64,000 bases of DNA. It comes from Fratercula arctica (taxonomy: Eukaryota; Chordata; Aves; Charadriiformes; Alcidae). The notes beneath the pieces are model-generated. The model was not told the DNA's origin and searched no databases. It was given only the letters and a program-made list of their open reading frames with translations. Location: contig CANTUZ010000005.1 in assembly GCA_947846985.1 (NCBI GenBank), forward strand, positions 23,780,389-23,844,388, in the 5' to 3' direction. The position numbers were made by a program, and so were the translations under genes. Shown here one piece after another: positions 49,407 to 63,358 of this stretch. Every line of letters begins with the position of its first letter. Position 1 is the stretch's first letter.

Positions 49407-51996
49407 GATATATATTCTGCATGCTAAAGATTAAAAATGCTATAATACAACTGGATCTTTCCAACCGAACACAACTGGATCTTTCTTCTTTTGCCCTCTA
49501 AAGACAATATACTTTTTAGTAAGACAAATTGTGCTTTAAACAAAGCCAATTTCTTTCTCAAGTCTTGTTTTATATACTATGAATCTTTGCTAAGTTTCAC
49601 TGAAGTTTTCAGACAGTGTAGAATTCCTAACACTAGTCGTCTTCTCAGGAGTAAAATTTCTATAGAAAGGATGATGTACAACATGGGCCAGGACCTCCTC
49701 TGTCCCTGCAAGCTGATATCAGTTCTTAGTAGCATTCTCTATTGGAGCTGGAGTGCTCAGGACTGCAAAGAAACAAGCCTGTGGAGATCAAACACTAGTT
49801 TCATCAAGCCTAAAGAGTTAGAGAGCACTTTTAAAGAATAAACGACACAATGGTCCTAGATAACAAGGAATGTGTGCAAATGAAGAAAATTCTAAGAAGT
49901 CAGGGCTAAATTTGCCCTCAATGAAAGACTGAAGTAAGAGATGTGAAAAATTACTGAAACAGTGTGGATTAGGCATAAAATAAACAAATAAAAAATATAT
50001 ATAAAATTACACCATTTAACTTTTATGTGGCAGTCTTAAAACTAAAAAAAATGAATTCAGAAATACTGCCATGTCATCCTTGGTTGTTTCAGAAGGAAAA
50101 TCCAAAATTAGAAAAGGGCAAATACAGATTACACTATACTAGTAAAGTCTCATCCTGTTCTTAGTACCAGTAGATATTCCATTTTAATTAGTTTTTAATT
50201 TATTATTTTTTTAGGCAAATACTTTGACATTCACAATCTGATTGAGACAAAGGGGTTACACTAGCTTTACCTTATTCAGCTGACAGAACGAAAGACAAAT
50301 AAGTAAAATAGGATGTAGGAAATGTCATTTTCGCCTTATAACACCTAACACAGATATTACGAGAGGCTTGTAGATGAAAAAGTTCTGATATATAGTGGGT
50401 GGAGACTTTGAGCACTATATTGTTAAGTAACAACGATTACTGTTAGGCTATGAGGATCATGGCTTTCCTGTTCTTATCATATCACTCCATTGCCTACTCC
50501 AGTAAAAAAGCAAGAAGAAAAGTACTTCTCTGCAGATCAGAGTTCCAGTGACAAGTTTGACAAACTGGCTATTTTTTATGGACTGTCATGAATAAGTTGG
50601 ATTCAGTAATGGATTTATTAAAGTCTTAAAAAGAACATAAAAACAGAATAAAAATTAAGGATGAAAGAGATATAAAATCCTTCTTTTGGCATTTCCTTGC
50701 CATTGCTTAACCTGTCAGAGAAGGCAGACAATATCTTCAGCAGGTTTCCTGACAGATTTAAAAAATCCATTATTTTTAGCATCAAAAAGGCATGGGACAA
50801 ACCTGAAAAATATTATATAACAAAAGGCAGATGTATTACAGAGAAACAAATTTAGTTGAATCTTGGACAGAATTTCTGGATTTCCTTGGTTTGGAATAAA
50901 AACATAAGAATTTATGAGAATTCAGTTTAGGAAAACAGATTCCTGGTTCTATTTGCACTTTATTGGTATAAAAATAATCATAATGACTTACTGTTATTCT
51001 GTATCAAAAGATCTACTTTTTTGTCACAGTAGGGACCAAGACAAAAGAGAGAAAAAAAAATAATGTATCTAGTAATGAGGAAGAAAGTTAAGTGAGAGTC
51101 TGTTCAAGATCAAGTAATGGACAAAGAACTAGACAAACTCTAATACCTGAGCTGCTTCATCTATTTTTCACAAAAAAATAAAGTACTAAAAATGAAGGAA
51201 GTGATACTGACTCTTCCTATCATTTTTTCAGGCATAGCTTAATGGAAAGCTTTATTTCATCTGTCATCTCAAAATGTAGTTTTTGGTACTGTTTTGAGGA
51301 GTTGACATTTCTAATTTGTTTTAGATTCAAATGCAAAAATATCTAAATGTGTTGGTATGATGACATCAAATTACTGTGTTAAGCCAAGAAGTGTTGAAAA
51401 ATAAAGCATTTTTTAAAATAACATTGAAATATTACAACTTACAATAAAATTTATTTATGTATAATGTATAAAATCATATGCACATGCTAGTAAATAGTAC
51501 AATACAGAAGAACATTGCGACTGATCATGTTACCACAAATATAGTTTAGTCTCTATCTATCTTCAACTTTCCATTTTGAGTACAACTGTTTTCATATTCA
51601 TATTCTTACTTATCTTAATTGCAAACATCCAATCAAAATCTCTCCTACAAAATTTTGATAAAATAGCTCCTTAGCATCCTTGAAAGAAATTGAACAAGTG
51701 AATAAAGTCATAACAAAAATCTACACAATGTACTTTTGTACTTTCTTAAACATGACAATGAATTAGTTTGTTTGCTAGTTAAGCTAGTTAGTCAGCTAGC
51801 TGGCAGAATCTATGATAACTTTATTCCTTCATTGTTGGAACGACTCTACGATGTGTTAAATTAACTTGAAAAGGGGGCAAGCAACAGGTCTAATCAAAGA
51901 CGAGTAATCTCTTGGAGCTTTGATAAAACAATTAATTCCACGAAAAAGAAGAAAATAGCAACCTTCACTTCATTACGTAGCCACACAAGAGGGTCA

Positions 51997-52033
51997 GATA
52001 ATACAGAGATACAGATACAGATAATACAGAGAA
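51997..52033. repeat. short tandem duplication
   Basis: AGATAATACAGAGA occurs at the start and end, with ATACAGATAC units between. Confidence 0.85.
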
Positions 52034-52899
52034 AGAATAATCAGAGGAGGATTTATTTCAATGAAGATATTTTTCCAGGTTAAAGAAGTTAATATAAGAT
52101 AGAAAGCTGGACAGCTATTTTATTTTTCTCGAAATAAAGTGAGTTAAAATCAAAGTTCAAGACCTAAAAGCAAAGGAGCCTTAATTTCATCAAATAAGAG
52201 AGACCTCTGAATATTTTGTCTAAGGAAGGAGTATGAGACTTGAAAAATAGAGCATTTGGAAACCAATGAGTTCCTGTCTGCACTTACAGACTACATTCAT
52301 GACTGGGAAAGTTTCCCTAGGTTCAGAGACTATTAAAACATGATTACCTCCATTATAAATTTATCGGAAGTTCTTTACTCTATTTCTCTATTTCTACAAA
52401 TTGTATCCACACAAGGCAGATGACCGATTTTTCCCCTTCCAAGAGTAAGGGCGTGGAAGAGAGTGTAAAACATCCAGTCAGTGCTTATTTGGCCTGGCAA
52501 ATAAAACCTCTAGTTAACTAGATTAACTGGGAAAGAGGATTGCATGTGTAGTACTTCTCAGAAACCAAAAATGTTATTTTACAACAACCACATTTTCTGA
52601 TTAGATGGTGCTGGCATGAAGCAATCCAGTAGCAGCAATCAGGGCACCCTGCCTGGCTGTGAAGAGGTGGGATTACAGTCCTTCTGCTACCTGACTGACA
52701 GTTCCCACATCTTGGGACCGTGCTTTAGCCACCAAAATATTGACTATTAGAAAATCTCTGATACTATCAGGAAAAAAAATTCTTCCTACATCTAAGAAAC
52801 TTATATTTTACTTACTTGGTTAAAACACATACCTTTCCACAGCAAAAGAAAAAATTGTCATTTGGAATATTGTTTTATTGTAGATGAATGAGTTGAGAG

Positions 52900-53640
52900 A
52901 AGCATTCCCCAAAAGCTCTGTCAGACGTTCTAGTAAATGAGACAGCTATGAGGAAATGACAGTAGCTGCAGCCGGGGCAGTTGGTGCTCTAGGGCGCGAA
53001 GACTGTCAAAAGATTTGATCTTTGATAGGCAGAAACAGGGGCTACCTCACATATGGGAAATTGAAATCAGATGCCAGTGACACGCATAAAAGTCCAAACA
53101 TTAACCCGGGTTTACAGTTGGCATGCATGTCTAAGAACACATATGCTATCTTTCATGGAGTACAACATTCTCCTTCAAACTGTTCAAAGACTATTGAAGA
53201 AGGTCTTAAATAAAAGTCATCCAAAGGCAAGTCGCCACTTTGAGTGAAAGGGTGGGTGACATTCCCATTCTGCTGCCTGCAGAGGTGTCTCATGGAAGGG
53301 GAAGAGGTGCTTGCTGATTTACTGTCCCTCTGAGCCACAGTTACCGAGTGGGGTCAGGAGTGAAGCAGTGCAGCAACTTTGTGCGAGTTCTTTTGCATAG
53401 ACACTGGGTAAAATGCTTCAGCCTTTGGATCTGGCAATATACTTCCCTTTGAAAGTGAGGTAAATCCATATGGCCACAAGGCCAGAAAGTAGCAGGAGTA
53501 TTTCTGTTGCAGTGGACAGAATACTGTAAACTGATGCCAGTACCTACCAAAAACAGATGGATGTGGAGGTACAGATAGACCTTCTCAGTTTTCTCCCACA
53601 GCTCCTTTGCTGACTTAGACTAAAGAAATATCAACATAGC
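52900..53640. other. GC-richer block with minus-strand frames, origin unknown
   Basis: Composition is visibly more balanced than in the flanks. Minus-strand frames 53341-53550 (69 codons, cysteine- and arginine-containing) and 53153-53338 (61 codons, GTG-type start, different frame) follow each other. A decayed coding or retroposed sequence is possible, but no domain or element family is recognised, and no splice pair supports an exon. Confidence 0.3.
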
Positions 53641-56600
53641 AGGGTTAGGAGTGGACACGAATGAGGGGACCTCATTAGACATAGTCTGTATGGCTATCCT
53701 GCTTTTCCTTTCATGGCAGTGACCACCACTGCATCTGGCACTATGGCCTGCTTGTAAGAAAGACATCATGAACTAGAGGGAATATGCGTCAGTTGGGCCA
53801 ACTAATTTTGAGCTTCCTCCGTGGAAAACTTCAAAGAAACCTGAATGTTTTATGTTAAAGAAGATGAAATTAACTTGAGTGAAATGATAACAGTGCTGCT
53901 GAGAATAGAAATGATGAAGTAGGAAATCTATAGCCAGAATATTCTAGTTTTCAGTGGGACTTGGAAGAGTGGGCTACAAAATAATTTCCTCATTATTAAT
54001 GTTATTTTATTAGTTAAGTTTCTGTTAATCTTCAGATGGACTATCTGGCTGCAGAAAGCACTCCCTAGAACTGGATCTAATTGTGGTCTTGACTTAGCAG
54101 GTACAAATTCATAACCGCTCCACAGGAAATAAGAGTAGCTATTTAAGGTTTACACAGTGAGTGATGTGTGACCTCCTGAGTTCCATTCACGTGTTTGTAT
54201 GCATGAACACAAATAAAACCGCAAAAGAGACAAAAAGGTGGACCTGGTACAGCAGCAGCATGACTTACTCAGAAGACTTACAGCTGCAGTCCTTAATAAA
54301 TTTTATTTTTAAATATTTGATACTTTCATTGTAGGAACTGTGCAATGAGACAACTGAAGTAGTTTGAGAGAGCTGAGAGAAAATTATCTCACTTTTAGGC
54401 AGAAAAGCACAAAGTAGAATTTGCCAGTCTGCCTGGGAATGACTTTCCCAGAAGAAAAGCCATTCCGTGGAAGGTGATTTTCTAACAAATGAAATTCCAT
54501 GGAAAAATTTCACCTAGACCAAATTTCTCTAAAAGGAAATTACTCCACAGTCAAGGAACATATTCCAATAATTCTAATTTCACAATTAAAATCTAGTAAC
54601 AGAACTGATGAAAACATAAAAAGAGACTGGCTTACACTAGAGCTTTATTCAAAACAGCTAAGTTTATTTTGTGTTATCTTGGTTTTCAGATAGCCTCTTC
54701 TTCAGCATGGCCATCAATTGTCTTTCAATTACACAGGCCCTTTTTAGGAGGAAGATGGCAACAGATTTCCTACTTAAGAATCTGACTCCCAACACCATTG
54801 TTTGATCTGCCAACTAGGTTTTACATTGCATAGTGACATAACACTGACTATCAAAGCAGTGTTTTCTCTAAAGCAAGATTTACACCTATTAGAAGCCCTA
54901 CAGTCTTGGAGAAAATTGATTGGACAACACTCACAGTAAGAAGACAAAGTAAATCACTTGCAACTTCATTCATCAAGGACAGAAAAAAGACTATTAAGTT
55001 GCATCACCTCTGTGTAGTCAGAGAAGACCAATCCTTTGCACTCATGTCAGTTGCAATTTCCTGGGAATTCAAAGCAGTGAAAGAACTAAGTATTCAACAT
55101 CTCAAGCATTTAAACATTTCAAGCAGGAGAGGCCATCACTTTAGTCCTTTCATATGAAGAGGAATCGTAAACTCTCTTTTACAGCAGTAGCTCTTTTAAT
55201 TTCAAGCACAACACAATGTTTCCTCATGTGCAAAGTTATTTCTGTTTGAGGATGCTTTGGCTTTAATCTGTTCTCACGGAAAACTCCCCACATGAATAGC
55301 ATCCCTTGAATCTAATAATTTTCACTGCCATTCCCTGAAGTGTTAATGCTGCTGGTGTGTTCATTCATCGTTGGGTGATCACATTTCTATTATGCATTCT
55401 GCAAGTCTGCAATATTAAAGTGGCTTTATTGCAGCCACAAATAGACACAGGAGCTCATTGATCATTTCTCTCAGTTCTTTCTAGTTCAAATTACACTACA
55501 TAAAACTGAAATATGTTTATGACTGTTTCAACAGAAGATGGTTAAATTTTGTGTTGTGAGTAAATGGTGGAAGACCCCTTAAAAGGCTGAAATATATAAA
55601 ATGTACATTTTTATAATCCCAAAGGAAGACATCATGGTGTGATAACATAATACTTAAATGACTTGCTGGGAGGTAAAACACCTAAACTTTGAATCTAGGA
55701 GATTTTGTCATTGGATCACAGCTGGTTTTATGCACCCTTCATGGGTTCAACATAAAATTTCGAATTATTTTATTAATTTCTTTTTTAGCTGATAATACAA
55801 GCCTTCTGCTATACCCAGTAGAGAGTTCTTTTTTGTACAAAGGGAATGATCATAAAGATATACAGTAAACAATAAGCCATGCAAACTGCATTTGCAAGAG
55901 TGCTTCCTTTATTGCTCCTGCGCTGATCATTTCTAAGAAGAACTGAGCAATTTAAATTGTCCTCATCATTTGACTTGGAACTACTCATGTACCATACTAG
56001 AAGAGGCATCTTTGAAAAGTAATGCATTACTTCTTTTTTTCCATTTCACACTATTGCCATGTAAGATTTTAATGACTCTATCCAAAAAAGTGGAAGAAGA
56101 TATGCAAAACTGAAAAGCTCTTAAGTCTTCAGGAAAAAGTTGTTATTTCCACATCTTACAGAAAAATACTTCTTGATTCAGAGATAGTTTACTTTAAGCA
56201 TTTCTCAAAATGCCTGGAAGTTTTAAATTCTGAAAGACAAATCTGTGATGACATTCAAGGGAAACCATTACTTGAAGGTATAGGAGGCCAATCTTCCACA
56301 AGACAGATGGTCACACACCAGGGTTTTCTTCTGTATCCTGACTTTTCCACTATATTATCATTCCATAAGAATAAATAAATGGTTATCTTTTTTTGCTGGT
56401 AAAATCTGATGCAGGACTAGAAATAGATTTTTAAAAGAGACGTCACCTTTATAATACATGAACAGAAAAGTGAGGTACAATAGGAGCATCTCTGGTGTTC
56501 TGTAATATACACATGGAGACAAAATGATCAGAATAGTCTTTCACCGATTTTCTCCTGTAATTACTTCATCCCTCATTTCCTTCCTGCTAAAAATAAAATA

Positions 56601-57799
56601 CAACTGTTTCCCTCGTAGGAAGACAAATTTCTTTGTGAACTGCTGTGACATTAGATTGACAAAGTCCAAGTGGGTTCAGTACAGTAACACTGTTAGATGA
56701 AGAAAACTATATTTTATTAATTATGTTACAAAAACAAAGAGTAAAAATCCTGCTTATGAAACCTTGACTATATCTGGGATGCCAACATTTGCCTCACTTT
56801 GCTGAGTAACCTACAGAAAACAGAATGAGTCTGACTAACAGTTTAAGTTTAATGGTAGAGCTATTTGAGCTATATTTGAGCTATATTGATCATTATTCTC
56901 TTCACATCTGTTGCTGTTCTCAGCAGTGAGACCCAATGACCCAGCAGGCTGCCTCCTTCAGATGCCTGGAAAATTAGCCATTGCTTCAGAACTTGCCCTT
57001 TAAATTTACAGTGAGCAGACTTTATCCGACCACTAAGCCCACTGATTTAAAAAGATGGTTTTACGGTACTGGAGAATACAAAATGCCAAAACAATTCTGT
57101 AATATTTGAGATTTACCTCTCAGGTTAGTCAGGATGTGAGATACTTAGTAGTTAGCTCCAGTTTCTTACAGAAATTCCTGAGGGACTGGCTTAACTGCCA
57201 ATGATTTGGAGTCTTTTGTTCTCTCTTTCTTGTATCTTTGTATTGGAATTTTGTCATCAAAAATGTACCCTCCAAGCCAGTTCATCCACAGCAGTTATTA
57301 CTCAGCCAGGTTCAGAGAGTAACAGTCCCTCACAGCATCATTCGTCAGCCTTTGAACTTCCTTTCTCCCTTTGACACAACTGTCATTCCAAAATGGGAGA
57401 CTACAACTTTCTGCTAGAAAACAGCTGTAAAACGTGATCCATCCAGCTCACGAAGGGAGTAAAATGAACATTTTCACTAGTGGCAGCAGGGAGGATTCTC
57501 TTCTCTGTTTTGTTAGGGTAAATAACCAGCTCTGCCTCTCAGCTCCCACTGACTCTGGTTGACTCTGGATGAGCTTTGGTGTAACAGAGAACAGAATTTG
57601 ACCTGGAGTTATTTACATGCCAGACACCAGGAATGACTGAAAATCTGCAACCAAGGCTCGAGTATTAGAAAATACATATTGAATTTCTGTATGCCCGCTC
57701 CTGCTACTTAATCCCAGTAATAGCCATGGTGACCATTGCAGAATAAGGCTCACAGAGGTCAAATGCAATAAAGCCTGTATGTCAGAAAGCAGTGACTAA
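53641..57799. other. unique non-coding sequence
   Basis: No supported gene. An acceptor-like TTGGTTTTCAG ends near 54690 without a good donor. A threefold GAGCTATATTT-type repeat lies at 56858-56888. Short frames have no domain. Confidence 0.65.
56858..56888. repeat. 11-bp tandem repeat, about three copies
   Basis: GAGCTATTT, GAGCTATATTT and GAGCTATATTG follow head to tail. Confidence 0.9.
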
Positions 57800-58160
57800 T
57801 TTAACTCTTCTCAAGCTGCTTTTTGCAGTTTCCCATAATTAAAGAATCAATATACATAGGTATTTTTATAATGTAACATATTATGTCTTCAGATAATACA
57901 CAAATGAGTTTGAAGTAGTCTATGTAAACCAAATATTGTGTTTTATGATACAATACATGTCAGTGTCAAATATCCAGCCTGCATTATACTTGCTGTATCA
58001 TTATATAGCATGCATTACCAGCTAAAGGGCTTTGGCACTGTTTAATCTCCGATGAAATTATTTACCAATGTCTTCTGTCCCATTAATCCAAGCAATTCAT
58101 ATTCATATCAGATTTCTCTATACAAATCAGCAGTGTCTGCCTGTCTAAGGGGTTTAAGCT
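57800..58160. promoter_or_regulatory. candidate conserved-noncoding-like block
   Basis: The block has little low-complexity sequence and several homeodomain-type words, including CATAATTAAA near 57834 and TAATCC (bicoid/OTX class) at 58084-58089. As with the other blocks the call is by composition and motifs only and needs alignment. Confidence 0.2.
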
Positions 58161-61100
58161 TATGTGCAATAAAATGATATTACGTTTCACTCTGATTGAA
58201 AAGTTGTGCTATCTAGGGGATTACGGAAGTACTGCAAGTGGCACCAATCATCAAATAAACTCCAAGGGGGAAGAGGAGGATTTGTCCTTTTTATTTTCCT
58301 ATATGAAATATGAAATAAAAAAAAGAATCCTTCAATTCCTTCCCTCCCCCAACTTTGTCTTTCACAAGCTCTAATCCTCTCTTGGGTTTTCTCCAAAGGT
58401 TTTATGGGCCACTGTATGAAACATGCTGTCATACTGATCACTGCAAGATGACACTTTAAAAATATAAATCCAGAGAGAGCATGATAACCTTCATTGTCAA
58501 ATGGAAGGCAAAAAAGCGGCAAATGCACTCAAGTGAGTTTTTTAAGGCTAAGTAAGAAGATGACAGAAAGACTGAAGAGCTTGTCATCCTGGGCTATGTC
58601 TGGTGGTTGTAAAGAGTAAAAGAATTCCACAAGAATTCTTTTCAGAATTTAAAATATTGCAGATGGTGATGATACTGTGTCTAAAGAAAATCTTCAGTGA
58701 AGAACTTCCTGTATTTAACAAGCAATAAACAAAGAAGAATGAATTGAACCAGTATAGGCTATTACTTGTCATCACCCTCAAACTGCAGTCTGGCTTACAG
58801 CCAAAAACATTGGGCTTTTCAGAATCCCTTTTAATGCGGGAAGTAACACAAAACTATGTTAGCATTCTTGGATAACGGGGGAGGGGGGAAGTCCAGAGAG
58901 CAAACCAAACAAATGGATCATCTTCTCCATTAGAGTATTTTGGCCTGAAGCAAAAGTCACATTGCTGCAAGACAAAGAGAATCAGCCCGCGACGTATGAA
59001 CATCACAGCAGTGTTTATATAAAATGGAAAAATGAATGCTAAAATAAAAGTAATGAAAAACTTACACCAGTCTATGAAACTAATCAATTTACTTAATTTT
59101 CATGAAGTTTCCTTTGTTTCCTTTCTTCTCTTTCCTGATTTAGACCCTCTATGCAAGTAATATATAATATTTAATGGTATCTGTGTTAATGCTAATTGTT
59201 TTCAAAGCAACTGTGATCTTTAAACTGATTTGATTTCTATTGCCTGCTTTATTAGTTCAATATGAGTTAATTCTCCTTTTGGGTGTTTCTCTTAAACTAT
59301 ATGATCCTCAGATGAATGAAGTAATGTCTTTTGAAGTTGAAAATCTACCCCCAAGACAATGAGGGGAACTAATTTTTAATCAGCAGCTTTATAGGTGATT
59401 TTTCTCCCAGCTTTAGTACGCGTAAGGATATATAAGGGAGTAGTTCTATCTCAGTATGGCACCTCAGTGCTAAACTCCAAAGGAAAAAAAAAAAAAGTAC
59501 AGGCACGGAAGATGGTGTAAAGCAGTTTCCATTCACCTACCAGTAAGCCTCATTTTATCTGAGCTAACCTTTCCTAAGGCTGGACGCAGCTGTCCAGGCA
59601 GCGGGCAGCTGCTTCCCTATTGGGTGATTAACGTGTACTTAGGGAAAGGGGAAGAACCACCCCACATTGCAATCCCAGATAAATCCACCTTAGCTCTTCC
59701 ATATATTTATTTACAGTGTCATCCTTTTGTCTGGTTTTCAAAAAAACTATGACTTTCTATTTGGTGGCCATATTTGGCTACTCCATTATGCATTCATAAA
59801 GACAAACATCAGGGCATGTGTATTCCAATAACAGGTACATATTTTGCTCATTTTTTTTCTGAACAGATAATTAACTCTGACAAGAGCCTGTCAAAGTAAT
59901 GGATGATCCTACTCAAACTTCCTCCAGTCCCACAGCCTGAACCAAACCAATGAGCCTTGGTAATGACTACAGAAATAAATGAAAAACCCATCAGATAGAC
60001 AAAAGTCTTCTGACCTTCTCTGAAATATGGGTCCCCACACAGTCATTGGGTTTATCATGTATCAGTCACTTTGCATCATTGGATGGACCTCAGACTACAG
60101 ACACATCCAAAAAAAAACCCCAACCTCCCAAGGCAGGAATGTTTTTGCCAATGACAACTATTTAGCAAAATGCAAGACTTTAAATATAATGTCTGTTGTA
60201 ATAAAAAAAAGGTCATATCTGAGTTTTAGTAGTCTTTTCTGGCTTTAAACTGGAAGCAGAGGTGAAATTGTAGAAAACTTCAGACTGAGAAAAAAGCAAA
60301 CACCACTTGACTTAAGTGTTGCTCATATATGACCAAAAGTATATTTTGAAAACAAATTACAGGGCATTAGATTTGTGAACTGAACTTATGTTATAAAAAC
60401 TTCTTTAGCAGGGGGGTCTGCTTTTCTGGTTTGATTGTCAGTATTGCAAATCGATGTAGAAAGCACTGGTTTTGCTCCCTTTTTCTGCTCACCCAAAAGC
60501 TTTTCTAATTCTATTCAAAGGTTGGAATAGGGAGAAGAAGAGTCATTTTAAGACACTCCTGAAGCAAAAATAGAATTTGAATAGCCATTGCTAAAATTGT
60601 TTTCTTATTTATATACAGCTGAACTAGGTTACAGCTATAATGGAAATTATATCTTTAGATATAATTATTCAGGATTTTACAGTGTATCAGCTTTAACTAA
60701 AATCTACATGGATCAAGTTTCTGATAATTTCTTCGAACTCCATAAATCAAATTAGTTGTATCTCAGTGTAGGGCAAGCATTTGAAATTAAGTTCAATTCT
60801 CTCTTTCCCACTTTCTCTGTTCTTTATGAGACACAACCAGAAACAACAGAGGAGATAACATCTCATAATCTGTAAAGCTGCAGGAGTAGATAGCTTTCCT
60901 TAGCATTACTGATTTAGCATTGCGTTTACAAATTCGTGCTTCTGCTCCCTAGCAATATATCTCCATCCAATTCAGTTCTGTTCATCAAGAATGTTAGGCA
61001 TCAAGCAAGTTACAGGTGTTTTTCAGGTTAGAAACTACTACAACATCAGCCAGCAATCTAAAAATAAAATAAAAATGAAAGGTTAGCAGTCTAACTCAGG

Positions 61101-61304
61101 AGATTCCAAGTGCCTCACACAAATGTTGGGACTTAGGACACTTGCATGTACTAGTGAAAAAATATGAAACACTATCTACTTTTCCTTAGCCCTTTAAAAA
61201 AGATTGAGGGAAAATCACCTGTCCAGTTATCCACTGTTAATGCCTATTTTTCCAAAAGGACATTTTGTTTTCTGAAACTTCACTATTTCTTTTATTTTCT
61301 TAAG
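58161..61304. other. unique AT-rich non-coding sequence
   Basis: No supported gene. The minus-strand frame 58187-58528 (113 codons) and the plus-strand frame 60027-60248 lack recognisable domains. The polypyrimidine tract at its right end belongs to the acceptor-like site of the next feature. Confidence 0.65.
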
Positions 61305-61567
61305 ATAATGGAGAAGTCCTGCGAGAACAATATTCCGAATACAAACCAACCACAAAAAGAACACCTGCAAGCAGCGCAGTACCTTATTGCAGTGTGCCTG
61401 CGGAGAGGCAAGGAGGTTCTTTCCAACTTCCAGGGGAGAGCTGTAAAACGTAATGTAATTTTGCCTTTGGTGAGGGATGCAGTGATCCCATGGAGTCCTA
61501 ATGATTCTTTCTGCTACAAGGAGGATTCTTTCCCTGCAGCCTGACATACAGTTGCTGAGAGGAGGAG
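61305..61567 (+). CDS. exon-like segment with a 78-codon open frame, unknown
   Basis: The acceptor-like CTTTTATTTTCTTAAG ends at 61304 and the donor-like GGAG/GTAAGGG follows at 61567/61568. Inside, an ATG at 61308 (context ATAATGG) opens a 78-codon frame that stops at 61542-61544, about 23 bases before the donor. The predicted peptide starts MEKSCENNIP. It has a short hydrophobic AAQYLIAVCL stretch and a basic middle (RRGK, AVKRN), with no signal peptide or known domain. The same frame is open upstream (61164-61544, 126 codons), and the minus strand is also open over most of it (61227-61604), which weakens the coding case. I do not recognise it. It could be a lncRNA or 5' UTR exon, a lineage-specific small protein, or chance. 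Confidence 0.2.
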
Positions 61568-62849
61568 GTAAGGGCTGGAGTAATGAAGAGCATGAAGAAC
61601 ACACATGAAGAGCAACAGTATACCTGATGTTTTACACAGATTTTTGGTTGACTGGGCTTTTGCTATTTCTAAACTCAGTGAAGTATGTATATTTTAAAAC
61701 CTAAAAAGTGTTTCCTGTAATTAGAACAATAGAAACATATAAACCATACTGTCATACAATCACATTATCCTTTTATTTGGATAGCCTTTATTTGTCTCAT
61801 CTGGCATTAAACTACGGTTTTACTGGATTTTGTTAAGGAAGTTACATGCTGGGTTCTAGTCTATGCATAAAATGACTGAAGGTAAAACAGAAAAGCATTC
61901 AATATACTGTACCAATACACTGAAGCAAATGGTAAAATCTGAAAGCCCTATTAGACAACATGAAAATGATCCTAAATGTCTATTTGTGGATGATGTATGT
62001 GAAACAGAGTAACAGTTGATACCAGTGCTTTCAAATCTCTGAGCTCAGCTAAGAAATTATCTGAGAACACGACTGACAAATTTGCAGCAACAAACTTTTC
62101 ACAGACTGAATACACAATAGACAGTTGAAGTGATAAGAGGATTTAAACAACCAAATCCTATTGTTTCAAAAAGAATCCTTTAAGTACCTTATTAATTTTA
62201 ATTTTATAGCTCTAGCAGATGTTGTATTTCCACAGATTAGCTCATCACTAAGGTACTAGCATCACTAAAGTGTTATTAAAAACACATATTTTTTTAAATT
62301 CCAAAACAGTGTAGTTTGCAAAGCTGAAGCAGATCTCTGCTGTACATATAACTTTCTTGTAACTTTGCAGCACTACAGGGATCACAGCAGTGGCCTTGAA
62401 ACTAAGTCTGTTGTTCTCTACTTTTCAATGTTTATTTTGTGGTTGCTCATTCTGCCTGATCACTGGTGAAACATCCTGATATTTTAATCATTTTCAGAGT
62501 ATCTTCAGAATTTGACAAGGAGGTCAGAGAAGAAATAGTGCATTCGTTATCTTATTAAAATCAACCCAGATTTTTACAGCCACCAGAACCATCTTGTTCA
62601 GCGTGATTAGATAAAAATGCTGCTAAAATTACTCTTTGCTCAATTAAAACTGAACAGGCTTTTGAGAAGTCACTTTTGCATGGCATTTAACTGAATTTCC
62701 AGCAAAGACACAGACAAACTAATTTAGCAATTGTCATCTAACAGTTTCCTAACTCATTTTGGACTAGGGAAAATGCAGTAAACAAGAAGACCATGTATTC
62801 AATATTGTATTAATGTTAATAATGTGCCCTTTGTGACATTTTTGTGCAT

Positions 62850-63060
62850 CAGAGATTTATACCTTAGCAAAACACCCCATATAACTGTGATTCAAACGCA
62901 GATGGCTGACATGATGGGCAAAGGTTGCCTTCTGTTAACTGCACTGCCTCTAAGAAAGCATCTCTAAAAGTTAATGCAATTGATTACCTCACCTGTAATA
63001 TGAATGCACATGCAACCCACTATTTCCATGTATTATAACTAGCAGCTGATACACTGTGGA
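62850..63060. promoter_or_regulatory. candidate regulatory-like block
   Basis: Contains CAGATGG (E-box of proneural type, near 62900), GCAATTGATTA (homeodomain-type, near 62977) and CACCTG (E-box, near 62990) within 100 bases, in low-repeat sequence. Motif-based inference only. Confidence 0.18.
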
Positions 63061-63338
63061 TAACAGCTTATAGCAAACTCTAATAATCAGTTCTCTAAAA
63101 GAAGTACTAGAAATTTGGGAACTTTTGTGCACTGAAGGCCAACGGTCTAAGCCTCAAAGTTTATTGATGAGGGCATTGTAGTGGATAAAATGGACAAGAT
63201 GATTGTGTAACTGAAGACTTCATGACTGGCAAACAAACTCATAAATGGCAAAATTATTGTTGATGGAACAATCTTTAGCATGCTTTCCTTAATTTTGATA
63301 GGTTCGCAACCTGTTAACCTCTACTGATTTAGTTCGAT

Positions 63339-63358
63339 AAACCAAACTAATTTGGTTT
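63339..63358. repeat. short perfect inverted repeat
   Basis: AAACCAAA and TTTGGTTT flank a four-base CTAA centre. The stem is 8 bp. Confidence 0.85.

Larger units (their letters stand above)
46160..52899. other. unique AT-rich non-coding sequence
   Basis: No supported gene. The lysine-rich minus-strand frame 46238-46504 (88 codons), the plus-strand frames 48371-48712 (113 codons) and 49491-49841 (116 codons) have no family signature. Small repeats are a (CA)n stretch (49393-49406), a 15-bp motif repeated 24 bases apart (49447 and 49471) and an AGATAATACAGAGA-type duplication (51997-52033). Confidence 0.65.
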
